Made by a program: the position numbers and the translations under genes. The notes under the pieces are model-generated. The model was not told where the DNA came from and did no database searches. It was given only the letters and a program-made list of their open reading frames with translations. Positions 10,495 to 20,187 of a DNA stretch of 28,971 nt are shown piece after piece. The DNA lies in NCBI GenBank assembly GCA_003118195.1, contig BEXV01001663.1, forward strand, positions 66,218 through 95,188. Direction: 5' to 3'. The first letter of the stretch is position 1. Each line of letters starts with the position of its first letter. The stretch comes from Hemicentrotus pulcherrimus. Taxonomy: Eukaryota > Echinodermata > Echinoidea > Camarodonta > Strongylocentrotidae.

Positions 10495-11182
10495 ATAATA
10501 ACAATGTTATAAAAACTGATGAATTTAACAATGGTAATCTAACTTCAACAAAGAATTTTTTCTTTCTAATTAAGCCCTATTAATTATCATAGCAATTTTT
10601 TTCCTGAGAGCCCTAAAATCATTTAACAGCAACAATTGCCATGTATCAATCAACACCTGGGTGGAGAGTGGCACAGTGACAGTGGGGGTAATTACCATGC
10701 CAAGTGACGTTAGCGACGGTCTGGGATTCGAGTTCCAATCAAACGATCCATAATATCCTCCACACCTCCTCACACGTTTACCAATTTATTCCACTCCCTC
10801 TTCCAGTTATTTCCCTCCCCTTTGTATTTTTAAACAGTTTGATTGCTTTATTCGCCTCTCTGCTTGACCAATACTTTGCCACACGCGCGACTTTGCACAA
10901 AACATAGGCACCGATTGACGGAAGGGCTGCTTTGTGGAAACCGATAGCTTTGCAAAATTATCAATATTTTCGGTCTTGATTACCTCCATAGCAACACCAG
11001 CAACCCTTTTTACCAAATAATCTGTCACTGGAAACGATTAAATAATCATGAAGCCTTGGTAATACACCGATCCCATGATGAATACAATGTGTCTTTGGGA
11101 AATTATTTGTCACATAAACATTTTCAACAGTGATAGGGGCACGATGAAAATGCTTTCCCTGACCCCTTTTGTTGTTCTCTCA

Positions 11183-11185
<3 letters not shown>
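10495..11185. other. Block present only in duplication unit A
   Basis: About 750 bp (to about 11250) that have no counterpart in unit B, where the flanks are joined near 17920. It includes the SINE-like piece at 10655-10775 and a pyrimidine-rich stretch. I see no gene. It is either inserted in A or deleted from B. Confidence 0.5.
10655..10775 (+). mobile_element. Degenerate tRNA-derived SINE-like fragment
   Basis: The segment has an A-box-like stretch (GTGGCACAGTGAC, about 10669-10681) and, about 50 bp on, a B-box-like stretch (GGGATTCGAGTTCCAATC, about 10723-10740). This is the polymerase III promoter arrangement of a tRNA-derived SINE head. It does not fold as an intact tRNA by inspection. 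The tail is not identified. Confidence 0.45.
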
Positions 11186-11224
<39 letters not shown>

Positions 11225-11234
11225 ATCTCTCTCT
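11186..11234. repeat. (CT)n microsatellite
   Basis: A long CT run with a few interruptions, inside a wider pyrimidine-rich stretch to about 11310. The open frames across it are low-complexity artefacts. The homologous place in duplication unit B has only a short CTCTCTTTCTCTCC remnant. Confidence 0.9.
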
Positions 11235-11679
11235 TTTCTGAACCCGTTCTTCGTTACAGTCTCTTTGTCTCTATATTATGTCCCTCTATCTCACTCTCTT
11301 TCTCCCTTTTACAGTTACCACGGCATAATTCTAATAACAATTTATTTTAACATGACGGGAGATTAAAGCAATAATTATCATTAAACAATTACCTGGGCCC
11401 ACTAGTGTCCATGTGTTTAGAATAATATTACCTTCTTTTCATTCGAGGTTTATTATTCTGTAGTTGCTGTCAAGCCTCCATTAAGGGCTACCAATCATCA
11501 AGAGTATACCATTAATCACTGATATTAGATCGATCAAAAATGAAATGACATGCTCAATTTACTGCATGGTGTGTAAACACAGTACGCCAATAACAATCAT
11601 ATCAAAAAAATGCTACGCTGCCATAATGTAATAGTGTTGTTTTAGATTTTGCACTCAACACAGACAGACATACAAACAC

Positions 11680-11709
11680 TCACACACACAAACACACACA
11701 CACGTACAC

Positions 11710-11741
<32 letters not shown>

Positions 11742-11765
11742 CACGATACTTACACCCACACACGG
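11680..11765. repeat. (CA)n microsatellite
   Basis: An interrupted CA repeat, with its longest pure run about 11714-11741. In duplication unit B the same position (about 18250-18295) is short and degenerate, so the array expanded in A or contracted in B. Confidence 0.9.
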
Positions 11766-11842
11766 CCACGCATCCACACACCACAAATAATGGGGCATTG
11801 GAAATAGAGAAGAAGGTTTTATTAAACTCGGTCAATATCTCA

Positions 11843-11930
11843 TTATCAAGATTTTTTTCTTCTTTTCTTCTTTTATCAAGATTTTTTTATTGTTTTCTTC
11901 TTTTATCAAGATTTTTCTTCTTCTTTTAAT
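11843..11930. repeat. 30-bp tandem repeat, about 3 copies
   Basis: TTATCAAGATTTTT recurs at 11843, 11873 and 11903, each followed by a TTCTTCTTTT-type stretch, giving a period of 30 bp. It lies just past the end of homology between the duplication units. Confidence 0.75.
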
Positions 11931-12244
11931 CCTCTTTCGGAGGAATTTTTTTGGGATCATATTCTAGACTTACAGCTATTTACAACAATGTTTATATATA
12001 AAACTCATAAAATTGTAACATATCGAATATAGTACAAAACATGAAACTAATCTGACATAATCACTAACTAAACTAAGGCAAATATTGTTTGTATCGAATT
12101 TCTTTTTATTACATGTCGTATCAATATATAGGTGCGAATTTATATCTTAAATTCTTTTATCAAATATACAGCACGTATCCTGTGTTTTTCACTTCGAAAA
12201 CATTCTCCAATATAATTCCTTTAGATATTAATAAAGAAACTAGA
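11931..12244. other. AT-rich intergenic, no feature seen
   Basis: No open frame or recognisable repeat. It could be decayed transposon DNA leading into the LINE remnant that follows. Confidence 0.4.
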
Positions 12245-12796
12245 GACCGTCCGTAGCTTTAAATATCTGGGAGCTAAAGGTATCGAATGAGGGATCCAAG
12301 TTCGAAGTACTCTCCAGGACAGCCCAGACCACAGCTGCAGTGACCAAACTAAAAGTCATTTGGACCAACAAAAACATCGCCATCAGAAGGTCAGACTAGG
12401 GCACTCCCTGGTCATATCCATATTTGTGTAAGCATGCCACGTGGACCATAGCAGTTAACACAGTATAGAGATCACATAGCCAACGAGGTAGTGAACACCA
12501 GAATTAAAAACGCCATCAGGCCGTATGAAGACCTCCTGACTTCAGTAAAAAGACGCAAACTGAAGTGGTACGGGCACGTCACACGATCATCTGGACTGGT
12601 GAAGACTATCCTACAGTGAGCAGTTAAGGGAGTAAGACGAAGAGGCAGACATAGGACACGATGGGAAGACATTATCCAAGAATGGACTGGCCTTGGCTGG
12701 AACATTATACGGCGGAAATCTGGGAATCGCGAGGAGTGGAGGAAGCTGGTTGTCAAATACAGTGGTGCCCCAACGGTCGGCCAGACCACGGGATAG
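12245..12796 (+). pseudogene. Non-LTR retrotransposon remnant (RT C-terminal region)
   Basis: The plus strand encodes, with interruptions, the C-terminal block of a non-LTR element. It has FKYLGA (about 12259-12276), then RTAQTTAAVTKLKVIW in another frame (about 12315-12362), then RPYEDLLTSVKRRKLKWYGH (about 12521-12580). After an in-frame TGA at 12618-12620 it resumes with RRRGR, RWEDIIQEWTGL and WRKLVVKYSG. The KLKWYGHVTR and RWEDxIxEWTG pattern is familiar from abundant non-LTR elements of marine invertebrates. It is unlike both CR1-like copies in this window, so it represents another family; the clade is unresolved. Confidence 0.7.
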
Positions 12797-12938
12797 ATGA
12801 GATGAGATGAGAGAAAATAAACTAAGCAAGTTTAAAACAAGATTGACAAGATTCATTTCTCTTCTCTATAGTTCATGACCTATTTAAAGAAATCTTTCTT
12901 TCAAAAAGATTCTTAAATCAAACAAAGTATCGATTAAT

Positions 12939-13967
12939 AAGCCCCCTTCACACCAAACTAGTTATCACTACGTTCTCGAAAATGTTGGCAAACGGGCTCA
13001 AACTGTTTGCGAACGGGGATGCAGTAAATAACAACTGTTTCGATCTGTTTAAGGACTTCATGGGTGGGCTCGATTAATGTCTATAATACGATTCTAGTTC
13101 GTTCATAAACAGCCCTCAATACGACCATCTCGTCTATACCCCGTCCACAGCCAGTTCATATCAACTTCAGATCGGGTCAATTTGATCGGTCCAAGCATTC
13201 TTATTAGTTCACAACTTGATAACTAGTTCATTACCCAATCACCCCCGTTTACACACAGTTCAACTCGTCCTCATCTCGTTTAAGTACGTTCGAACGCGCT
13301 CCTATCGTATGTGTGCAATCCCGTCCTGGTTCGAGGGCTATACTTACTCAGCGCGTTCTTGAATATTGATGCTTGACCACATCACGTTGGAACATGTTCC
13401 TAGTAGGATCGAAGTACGTCAATTTGGTTGGTAGTACGTCCATCTCATTTTAAGTACGTTGTAACTGCGTCTAGTTGCAGGACGGGGAAAATTTGAACAG
13501 GCTCATAGTTCTTGAGCACCTTTCTCGTCCAAGCCAGTCCGAGCCCGTCCATGAAGTTCTAAAAAAAGATCGTAAATAGTTGCTGATACGTTCACTCCGT
13601 TCGCACACAGTTTGAGCCCGTTTGGCACATTTTCCAGAACATAGTGAGAACTAGTTTGTTGTGATGGGGGCTTAATACACTTGAATGTCTTGATCTGCAA
13701 AGTTTCAAGCATTGAAGTTGAACGGGAATGAGGAAGGGCAAGAACGCGCTGGGGTTTTACAACCTTTGAGCCACAACGTGATTTCACCCGATCTGAACTT
13801 GAGAAAAGAAAATTGACTGTGATAGGGGAACAGACGAGATGTATGTATTGAGGACTGTTTATGAGCGAACACATTATTTACAAATTCTACACCGAACACA
13901 ACCAGTTTGACGATTATCTAGGACGGATCCAAAACGTAGTGAGAACAAGTTTTGTGTGATGGGGGCT
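12939..13967. mobile_element. Compound foldback DNA transposon with long inverted repeats
   Basis: A left arm at 12939-13071 pairs with a reverse-complement arm at 13541-13673 (about 133 bp; outer end AAGCCCCC, inner end at the GGGCTC block). A second pair, 13098-13180 and 13783-13871, lies further in on the left and outside the first right arm. A second, shorter copy of the right terminus (GTGATGGGGGCT type) is at 13921-13967. The layout suggests one inverted-repeat element next to, or nested with, part of another. No transposase was recognised, so it is non-autonomous. Target-site duplications are ambiguous (AAT/AATA at 12935-12938 and 13672-13677). Superfamily is not assigned. Confidence 0.65.
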
Positions 13968-14065
13968 AAACTCATTAGGTGTATTAAAATAAGCGTTCTA
14001 AAAATTAATGCACAGCAGAGCATGTTTATTTGTTCTAACTTCAAATTATAACAGTGGGTGACTGT

Positions 14066-14092
14066 CATAATAATAATAATAATAATCATAAT
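14066..14092. repeat. (AAT)n microsatellite
   Basis: About eight ATA/AAT units with one interruption. It borders a dispersed-repeat-like block to about 14240 (TAGTGGGTTCTTGTATAGCG, then GCCATAAGGCGCTCTAGC, then CCAGGTACCCGCTAC). That block resembles a common metazoan dispersed element, which is a recollection and not verified. Confidence 0.6.
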
Positions 14093-14249
14093 AGTGGGTT
14101 CTTGTATAGCGCTCATGTCAGTCAGATTTGACCCTCCTGGCGCTCCCGATTATTACCCTGGCTTTAGCACGTACGGCTGCCATAAGGCGCTCTAGCATTT
14201 CAAGGAATAAATTCCTACCAGGTACCCGCTACATCAATGGAATCACCTG

Positions 14250-14860
14250 TTAACATTTCCATTGTACTGGATTCCACTGCAGACGGTAAAATATTAACAT
14301 ATAGAATCATATTACGTAACTTCTGCAAACTAAAATTCGAAAAATACACTTTTTAACTTTGCCAGTTTGAAGATGGAAAGTTATTCTTTTTTTTTAAATT
14401 GATACAAATGGAATAAACTTCTTTCCAGAAACTGTTTTATCCACATTGCTGACCGTTTTTTTTTCGCGCGTGCTTGTTGTCATATGCGTAGATAGCCTTG
14501 CTATGCGATCTCGCATAATTGATCGCTCCATCTAATGCGTACGCGGAAGATGATTCATTGCGTGAGGTCGACCCTGTTCTTCTGGGTGATCGCAAAGTTG
14601 GTATTGCTATCCTGCGGTGCTGGCCGATGCAAAAGCTTAGAAACGAAGTCGGCAAGATGAATTTGTCTTGTCTTGCCCATATTGGTTGGTTGGGTGGTTT
14701 CATCCTACGTCGTGCTGATGTCTTCGACTGCAGTATGCGAAGAAGCGACAAGCGTTGCTTAGTTGCTACGCAACGACTGTCGGTTTTCCGGAAATTTATT
14801 TCTCATATACACAGTCTGTTTAAAACACAATTGACATTTCACCTCGTTTAGGCATGTGAA
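14250..14860. other. Intergenic, no gene recognised
   Basis: Overlapping open frames of about 104 and 110 codons run on opposite strands (14437-14851). Neither shows a domain, and neither has a homologue elsewhere in the window. Base composition rises in GC towards the right, so this may be a decayed transposon. I do not call a gene. Confidence 0.4.
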
Positions 14861-14869
14861 AATGTGGTG

Positions 14870-15620
14870 GCCTACGTACAAGCACATGGATCAGGTTGCC
14901 TTGGCGACGCGGGAAAACTCAGGTTGCCTGGAGTGATATAAACGGGCAATGTTTCCAAAGACAAGCTTTCTTGGTAAGGCGGTGGTAACAACCCGCCGTA
15001 CTTGCAAGTGCGTGCTGTCTACGTGCAAAAACGTGAGCAAAATTTAGGTATCCGTACGTGATGAGTAGCACTTTTAGTGCACGAGGAACTGTCACTGCGT
15101 TCGGGCTGCGGTTGGCCTACCGATTCACCCCCCAGTGCGTGTGACGTGCGTGCCCGGTACTGCCAACGAGCGCACAACGCACTGAATCCGCGCAATATTA
15201 AATTTGTTTCCCACAGTCGCTTGCTCTACGGAAGGCGCACTTAGCACGTGCGTGCTGCGCACGTGATAAGTTCGTCCTCCGTGCTTACTCGCCACTTCCT
15301 CAGTTCAACTGTCCAACGAGCATGACGAACTCACGTAGACCGTACCGAGTAAGCACGTGCTCCGCACTTACAACTCACGTTGTGCGCACTGAATTGTGCA
15401 GTATATAGTCTATAAGGTGGAATGGGCGGAATCTTGAGGCAGTAGCAGCTGGAACTTCTGGATAACATCGGAATGTCGTCCTTTGTATACCCCGACATCG
15501 GGCGGAAAAACACAACCGCTCACGCCCAGGCGTGGATTCCGGGCCACTTACACAGTGCGTGTGACATGCGTTGCTGGCACGGTGGGTTGTGACCAACGCT
15601 TAAAGGTTGAAGTGATGGAA
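14870..15620. repeat. CpG- and CACGTG-rich patch with short internal repeats
   Basis: CACGTG palindromes occur at 15245-15250, 15260-15265 and 15354-15359, with many near matches (TACGTG, ACGTGCGTGC, GCGCAC). Internal repeats include CAGTGCGTGTGACGTGCGT at about 15133 and CAGTGCGTGTGACATGCGTT at about 15553, and two GCGCAC..GCACTGAAT blocks near 15171 and 15380. The composition contrasts with its AT-rich surroundings. It may be the subterminal region of an unrecognised DNA transposon. The CACGTG sites alone do not prove a regulatory element. Confidence 0.4.
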
Positions 15621-15724
15621 AATATGAAGCACACGGTCCCCGTTTAAGAAATTTGTCAGTTGTTCATTTACTCTCAATTTCTGGCAATAAATATCTCCAT
15701 GGATCTCGTGCTTCATCGCCTGTA

Positions 15725-18358
15725 TAGCTTAATATAATCGCTTCCTCACTATGTAAACAAAACTGCTAAGGCTGTATATTTGTTAAATCGCTTAATTGAC
15801 CTGAAGCTTTTTGACAGCTAGTTCAAAAATTCATCATAGCACTGCAAATTACTTGGATTATCTAGTATACCTCGGAAAAAAGCGCTTTTGTGTTTGAAGC
15901 AGCACGTCATCCACAAGAACATCATCATCAGATTTTTAATATGAACTCGGGTTGCCGTTAGGGAAAAAGAAGAGAGAAAAAAATCTGTCACTAAGTGTTT
16001 ACAGTCGTTGTAAAGTTCTTTATGACTTGGACTGTTATCGGTTGTTGGATGGCTATTTCTCATCCGTTCACATTACGTTTATCTTTTGCTTTATTCGCAT
16101 TGTCATGATTATTTTCTTGTTCCTTCATAATGCTATGATTTCTGATGTTATTGATGTTTACTATACTCGATTGGATGAATATCTTCGGCCCCTATCAATT
16201 CGTGTAGAAAGGACGGGTAGTGGAATTGATCAACTAAACATGAGATATGCTGCATATGTCTTTACGACGCTTGAATAACGACAGGAACTTCTGTGATAAC
16301 TAGAATACGTCGAGTTTAGATTTGTGATTAGAGATATAAACATTTTCTCTCCTCTCATCATTTCTCAGAGCTTCGCTTCAAAATTTAAGGTGGAAGTCTT
16401 ATTTCTCCCTGAAATATATAACTTTAAGACCATATTGAGGAGTCACTTTAACATAATGGCAGTAAATGAATCCTTGGGTAACAATACATCTTTCATATCC
16501 TCTACCGATCCAACTGTTCCGCTACATAATGCAGTCATCTATGCATCTATTATTGGCCTCACGTCACTGGCCTCGCTCTGTCTTAACATCGTGCATGTCA
16601 TGACTATTTCATCAGTAGAAGACATGACGATGCCTAGCAAAACCATATTTAGAGTTCATGCCATTTGTGATATGATGCTTGCAGTAACCTATGGATTCAT
16701 GATTCCCCTGATACTCTTGGACTCCTGGTACCTGCGAGACATATACTGCAACGTAAGCGGTGGGTTTTTCACCATTTTCTCCTACTACTGCTTCTCACAA
16801 ACCGGTCTACGACACCTGGATCAACTACTATCTATAGTAATGCCATACAAATATACAGCAGCTCTAACTAAGGTCAAACTATGCATCGTTATAGCTACGT
16901 CCTTTGTGACGAATCTACTCCTTTGTTTTGGAAACGTCAGGGGTATCAAGTTTTTAAAGACATCTACCGGAATCTGCTGGATGACTCAAAATGTAAACCA
17001 AATTTCTGCTCTTCTAATCGTTGGAATTGAGGCACCATACGTATTCCTTGTATCATTGTACGTCTGGCTCTTGGTCGTAACTTACAGACATGCAAGGAAG
17101 ATCCATGCCCAGGAGCTCATAGGGGCGCCCCAACTGAAGAATGGCAACAAGGTTATCGGAAAGATCAGGTTAATCAAGAGGGCGCTGCGTATGGCTGCTG
17201 TAACGATCGGCTGGTATGCCACCACGTGGGGTCCCGTACAGATTTGGTTGGTTGTGAACACAATGAATGTCAGTATCCATTATGGAGTAACAATGTTTGT
17301 ATTCTGGATGTTCCTGTGTCAGACCTTTGGAAATCCTATTATTCTATCGTTTAAGCAATCCTACAGGAATGCTATGACGAAAAAGGTGAGACCATTAATA
17401 GTTTTACTGCAGTGCAAGAGGCCAAACTAAGCCTGCAAATGATAAATGCAGTAAGACAGCTATAGGCCCCACGATACGATAAAATCATCTTAAAATCTTG
17501 GAAGAAATTACTTGTTACAGGATAAGATTTTTGTAATTGCTAAATATGTGGAGTATACAGTTGTTGTCATGATAACCGTGATGTATAACACGAATACCAA
17601 TGTGAGTCACATGGGAAAGTTTTGAATAAGAAAGCTGTCTGTCAGAGATTAAAATACATACCTTTTTCATAATTTTTGATTTAAAAAATAACATTGTGGG
17701 GCTAGAGGTTTGAAAGAAAAAAAAATTGAAGAAAAATCTATAAATTAATCCGTCAAATATGAATATTTGAAAACAAATGTTTTTTTTTTCTGCTTTATTC
17801 TACACAGACTTTACATGAAGGAATATGACTCTGAGCACAAATAACAATGCTATAGAACATGACTGTAACAATAGTATAATAGTAATTTATATAATTATAA
17901 TCATAAATGATAATGACTTTTAGTTACAGTCTCTCTTTCTCTCCCTCCCTTTTACAATTTACCATGTTATAATTCTAATTTAAATTTATTTTCACATGAC
18001 AGAGGTTTAAATCAATAATAATAATTGAAATAATGGCTGGGCCTGATAGTACGTGTTCATGTGTCTAGAAATATGTCACCATCTTCTTTTTATTAAATCT
18101 TTAATATTGTGTAATCTCTGACAATCCTACATTAAGGGTTACAAGTCAAGCACATGCCGTTATATAGTCACTGATATTAGATAGAGCGAAACTGAAATGA
18201 GATGCTAAAATCATAGCATAATGAAATAGTCTTGTCTTAGATTTTGCACACAAAACACACCAAACGTACACACGCCCCTACACGCCACACACCCCATCAA
18301 TAATGAGGTCTGGCGTAATGGAGGAGACGGTTCTAACTCGTTTAATATCTCATCATAA
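15725..18358 (+). repeat. Segmental duplication, unit B (contains GPCR gene at 16456)
   Basis: The direct-orientation partner of 7265-11845. It is about 2.6 kb against about 4.6 kb in unit A; the difference is explained by two blocks present only in A and by repeat-length changes. It serves as an empty-site reference for the LINE-containing insertion of unit A. The left end is set where TATAATCGCTTCCTCACTATG starts to match unit A, and the right end at AATATCTCATCATAAT. Confidence 0.8.
16456..17430 (+). CDS. Intronless rhodopsin-like GPCR (cluster member 4, DQL type)
   Basis: A 324-residue receptor, collinear without gaps with the product at 8022-9011 for the first 320 residues and close to 90% identical. 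The upstream frame stays open to 16324, but the matching region of unit A is not open in frame, so the ATG at 16456 is the start. Shared features are N-terminal sequons N4 and N9/N10, TM2 Asp72, Cys98 and Cys174, DQL in place of DRY at 122-124, RHARKIHAQE at 211-220 and NPIIL in TM7. TM6 reads YATTWGP, nearer the canonical FxxCWxP than member 2. Differences from member 2 cluster in TM3 (seven substitutions in residues 104-118) and TM6 (five in residues 248-261). The C-terminus is shorter, ending KRPN. Specific ligand unknown; a sensory role is inferred from the expansion pattern. Confidence 0.9.
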   Translation: MAVNESLGNNTSFISSTDPTVPLHNAVIYASIIGLTSLASLCLNIVHVMTISSVEDMTMPSKTIFRVHAICDMMLAVTYGFMIPLILLDSWYLRDIYCNVSGGFFTIFSYYCFSQTGLRHLDQLLSIVMPYKYTAALTKVKLCIVIATSFVTNLLLCFGNVRGIKFLKTSTGICWMTQNVNQISALLIVGIEAPYVFLVSLYVWLLVVTYRHARKIHAQELIGAPQLKNGNKVIGKIRLIKRALRMAAVTIGWYATTWGPVQIWLVVNTMNVSIHYGVTMFVFWMFLCQTFGNPIILSFKQSYRNAMTKKVRPLIVLLQCKRPN

Positions 18359-18906
18359 TGGTACAAAGCCGGTATCAATCATCCTCGTGAACCAATACAA
18401 CATAAGACTGAATAATTGATGAAGCGAGCGAAATCAGGCTTTTAGCGATAATATCTAATTGCGGCTGTCACTATATCACTACTCCATCAATCCATCATTC
18501 AAAATCTACGCTCAGGGAGGGTATAGGACAAGCGCTTCATATATCTGCCTATTTTATTCGTTTGTTTAAAGCGGAGTCTCTCCGCATTGAAATGGGTTTT
18601 CAAGGCAGTAATTAGACCTTTTACATAGTGTAAAGTTTATGAATAAATGGATCTTGTCAATTGATTGCTGATTTTGAACGGTAATTTGGGTATTTTATAT
18701 TGCCTTTCAGATTATTTGCCATTGTCATAATAAACATGCTCATCTACAGTTGAATTTTTGGTATACATAGTAGGTAACATCGGTGAAAAGGAAAAGAATT
18801 ATACAGACAAGATACGAAGCCGAGGATTCTCACTATTTAAGCATATTGAAACGTCCTCTTTCGAGCAGTATTATGAACCCACTGCAGGCAAACTTTAGGC
18901 CAAATA
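18359..18906. other. Intergenic between GPCR members 4 and 5
   Basis: AT-rich, with no feature seen beyond the end of duplication unit B. It probably contains the promoter of the gene at 19207, but no element can be singled out. Confidence 0.4.
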
Positions 18907-19206
18907 ATGTCACAAGACAGCTTGCAGACGTATGAGCAGACTTGCAGAACCCGCCTTTCCCCTATGCAGATTTTTGATTTTGGATTTTTCTTGGCTGGAC
19001 AAAATGGAAGTTTGAAATATAATTTCTCTGTAAAAATACTTTATACCGTTCTTGGACGATCGAGCTTGTGTCCTGGTCTGCAATCTCAACTTCTGCTTGA
19101 GGACGTTCAAATTTTGAAGGCACACAGCGCAAACGTGAATAGTCCTATCTGTACTTTCTGTAACCGTTTGTTTATTACCGGTAATCAGCCAACACAAACT
19201 TACAAG
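18907..19206 (+). other. In-frame open 100-codon leader upstream of GPCR member 5
   Basis: An ATG at 18907 is in frame with the receptor start at 19207 and no stop intervenes. The predicted extension is hydrophilic to mixed, has several cysteines (including an ICTFC motif), and shows no clear signal peptide or domain. Starting at 19207 instead gives exactly the residue register of members 2 and 4 (Cys98, TM3 motif at 122-124), so I treat this as 5' untranslated sequence that happens to be open. Confidence 0.45.
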
Positions 19207-20187
19207 ATGGATTTGAACAACTCCTGCAAGAACGTCACAACCCATACTTCTCGCATTGGTGTTTATATTCCTGTATCCGCCGCAGTTATGTATGCCTTCA
19301 CTATAGGCCTTACCTCAGTAATTTCGATCTTTCTAAACGCTGCACACTTGAGGACTATACGAACCTTTGAGGATTTGCCGATGACCAACAGAATTATCTT
19401 CAAGGTTCACGCAATTTGCGACCTAGGTCTGGCAATGAGCTATGGATTCACGATCCCTTTAATCTTGAGTGACTCTTGGAGCTCCAGGGCAGTTTACTGC
19501 AACATAAGCAGTTGGTTCACTGCAATGTTTTCTATCTTTATTATAGCCCTGTATGGCCTGCAACATCTAAATCGTCTGCTTTCTATCGTCATGCCTTATA
19601 AATATACTGCGTGTATGAGCAATGTAAAAATATGGATTTGTGTTCTCGGGACAATTTTGGTATCTAGCACGATGTTTCTTTCAAATATTTCTAGGATAGG
19701 GATATATCAGATGCCTGCAGGAATATGTTATCTGAATCTGAAGCGAGAAGGGCAATTATCGGGACTTGTTTTCATGATATTTGGTGTGCTTGTACCTAGT
19801 GCGTTGATCATATTTGTATACGTCTGGCTGTTGACTGTCACCTTCAGACATGCGAAGAAGATTCACGCCCAGGAATTCGCTGGAGCACCCAACCTTCACC
19901 AGGGACAAGGTATCTTTGTTAAGATCAAGTCAATAAAGAGAGCGCTGTTCGTAACCATTGTAACAGTTGGATGGTTCGCACTAACAGGGCTTCTCCTAGG
20001 TATTTGGTACATCTTAAACTCAAACGTCTCACATCTCCATTATGCTGTAGCAATGATTGCTTGGTGGATGTTTCTGTGCCAAACGTTCGGGAATATGATA
20101 GGTTCACTGCTTAAGAAGTCTTACAGAAATTCGCTTATGAACGAAATACAAAATATCATATTGTTTTTGCGATGTAAAACCAGATGA
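19207..20187 (+). CDS. Intronless rhodopsin-like GPCR (cluster member 5, NRL type)
   Basis: A 326-residue class A receptor, a diverged paralogue of members 2 and 4. Sequons NNS (N4) and NVT (N9) mark the extracellular N-terminus. Asp72 in TM2, the ECL1 tryptophan at 91, Cys98 and the ECL2 cysteine (AGIC, 174) are kept. The DRY site reads NRL at 122-124, so the arginine survives but the aspartate and tyrosine are lost. ICL2 reads IVMPYKY; the cytoplasmic end of TM5 has RHAKKIHAQE (about 214-223). TM6 is GWFALTGLLLG, with neither the tryptophan nor the proline of CWxP. TM7 reads GNMIGS where NPxxY is expected, followed by the KKSYRNS helix-8 start. The frame is intact. The start is chosen for exact alignment with the paralogues (see the leader entry). 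Function is inferred to be chemosensory-like; G-protein coupling is unknown. Confidence 0.9.
   Translation: MDLNNSCKNVTTHTSRIGVYIPVSAAVMYAFTIGLTSVISIFLNAAHLRTIRTFEDLPMTNRIIFKVHAICDLGLAMSYGFTIPLILSDSWSSRAVYCNISSWFTAMFSIFIIALYGLQHLNRLLSIVMPYKYTACMSNVKIWICVLGTILVSSTMFLSNISRIGIYQMPAGICYLNLKREGQLSGLVFMIFGVLVPSALIIFVYVWLLTVTFRHAKKIHAQEFAGAPNLHQGQGIFVKIKSIKRALFVTIVTVGWFALTGLLLGIWYILNSNVSHLHYAVAMIAWWMFLCQTFGNMIGSLLKKSYRNSLMNEIQNIILFLRCKTR

Larger units (their letters stand above)
7265..11845 (+). repeat. Segmental duplication, unit A (contains GPCR gene at 8022)
   Basis: Homologous to 15725-18358 in direct orientation. Matching segments lie upstream of the gene (about 7265-8021 against 15725-16455), in the gene, just downstream (about 9040-9220 against 17500-17690), and further on (about 10273-10495 against 17700-17920; 11250-11845 against 17930-18358). 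Unit A carries two extra blocks missing from unit B: about 9222-10272, which contains a degraded LINE, and about 10495-11250, which contains a SINE-like piece. It also has a longer CA repeat. Coding sequence is far better conserved than the flanks, which are diverged with indels, so the duplication is not recent or the coding parts were homogenised. Confidence 0.8.

Noticed and set aside
10655..10775. Possible functional tRNA gene
   Set aside because: Box-like motifs are present, but no acceptor stem or cloverleaf fits; SINE-like relic preferred.
11075..11366. SLSLSLSL-type frames
   Set aside because: Products of the (CT)n microsatellite. The same applies to 25860-26158.
12472..12856. Minus-strand frames of 105 and 81 codons
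   Set aside because: Antisense to the clear plus-strand retrotransposon remnant.
14437..14851. Opposite-strand open frames of 104 and 110 codons
   Set aside because: They overlap antisense, show no domain or helix pattern, and look like a CpG-richer non-coding or decayed repeat region.
15952..16278. 108-codon open frame upstream of the GPCR at 16456
   Set aside because: The homologous stretch of duplication unit A (about 7530-7860) is interrupted and not conserved as protein; it is 5' flanking sequence.
16324..16455. In-frame extension of the GPCR start
   Set aside because: It starts at a GTG, has no in-frame ATG before 16456, and the matching unit A flank is not open in frame.
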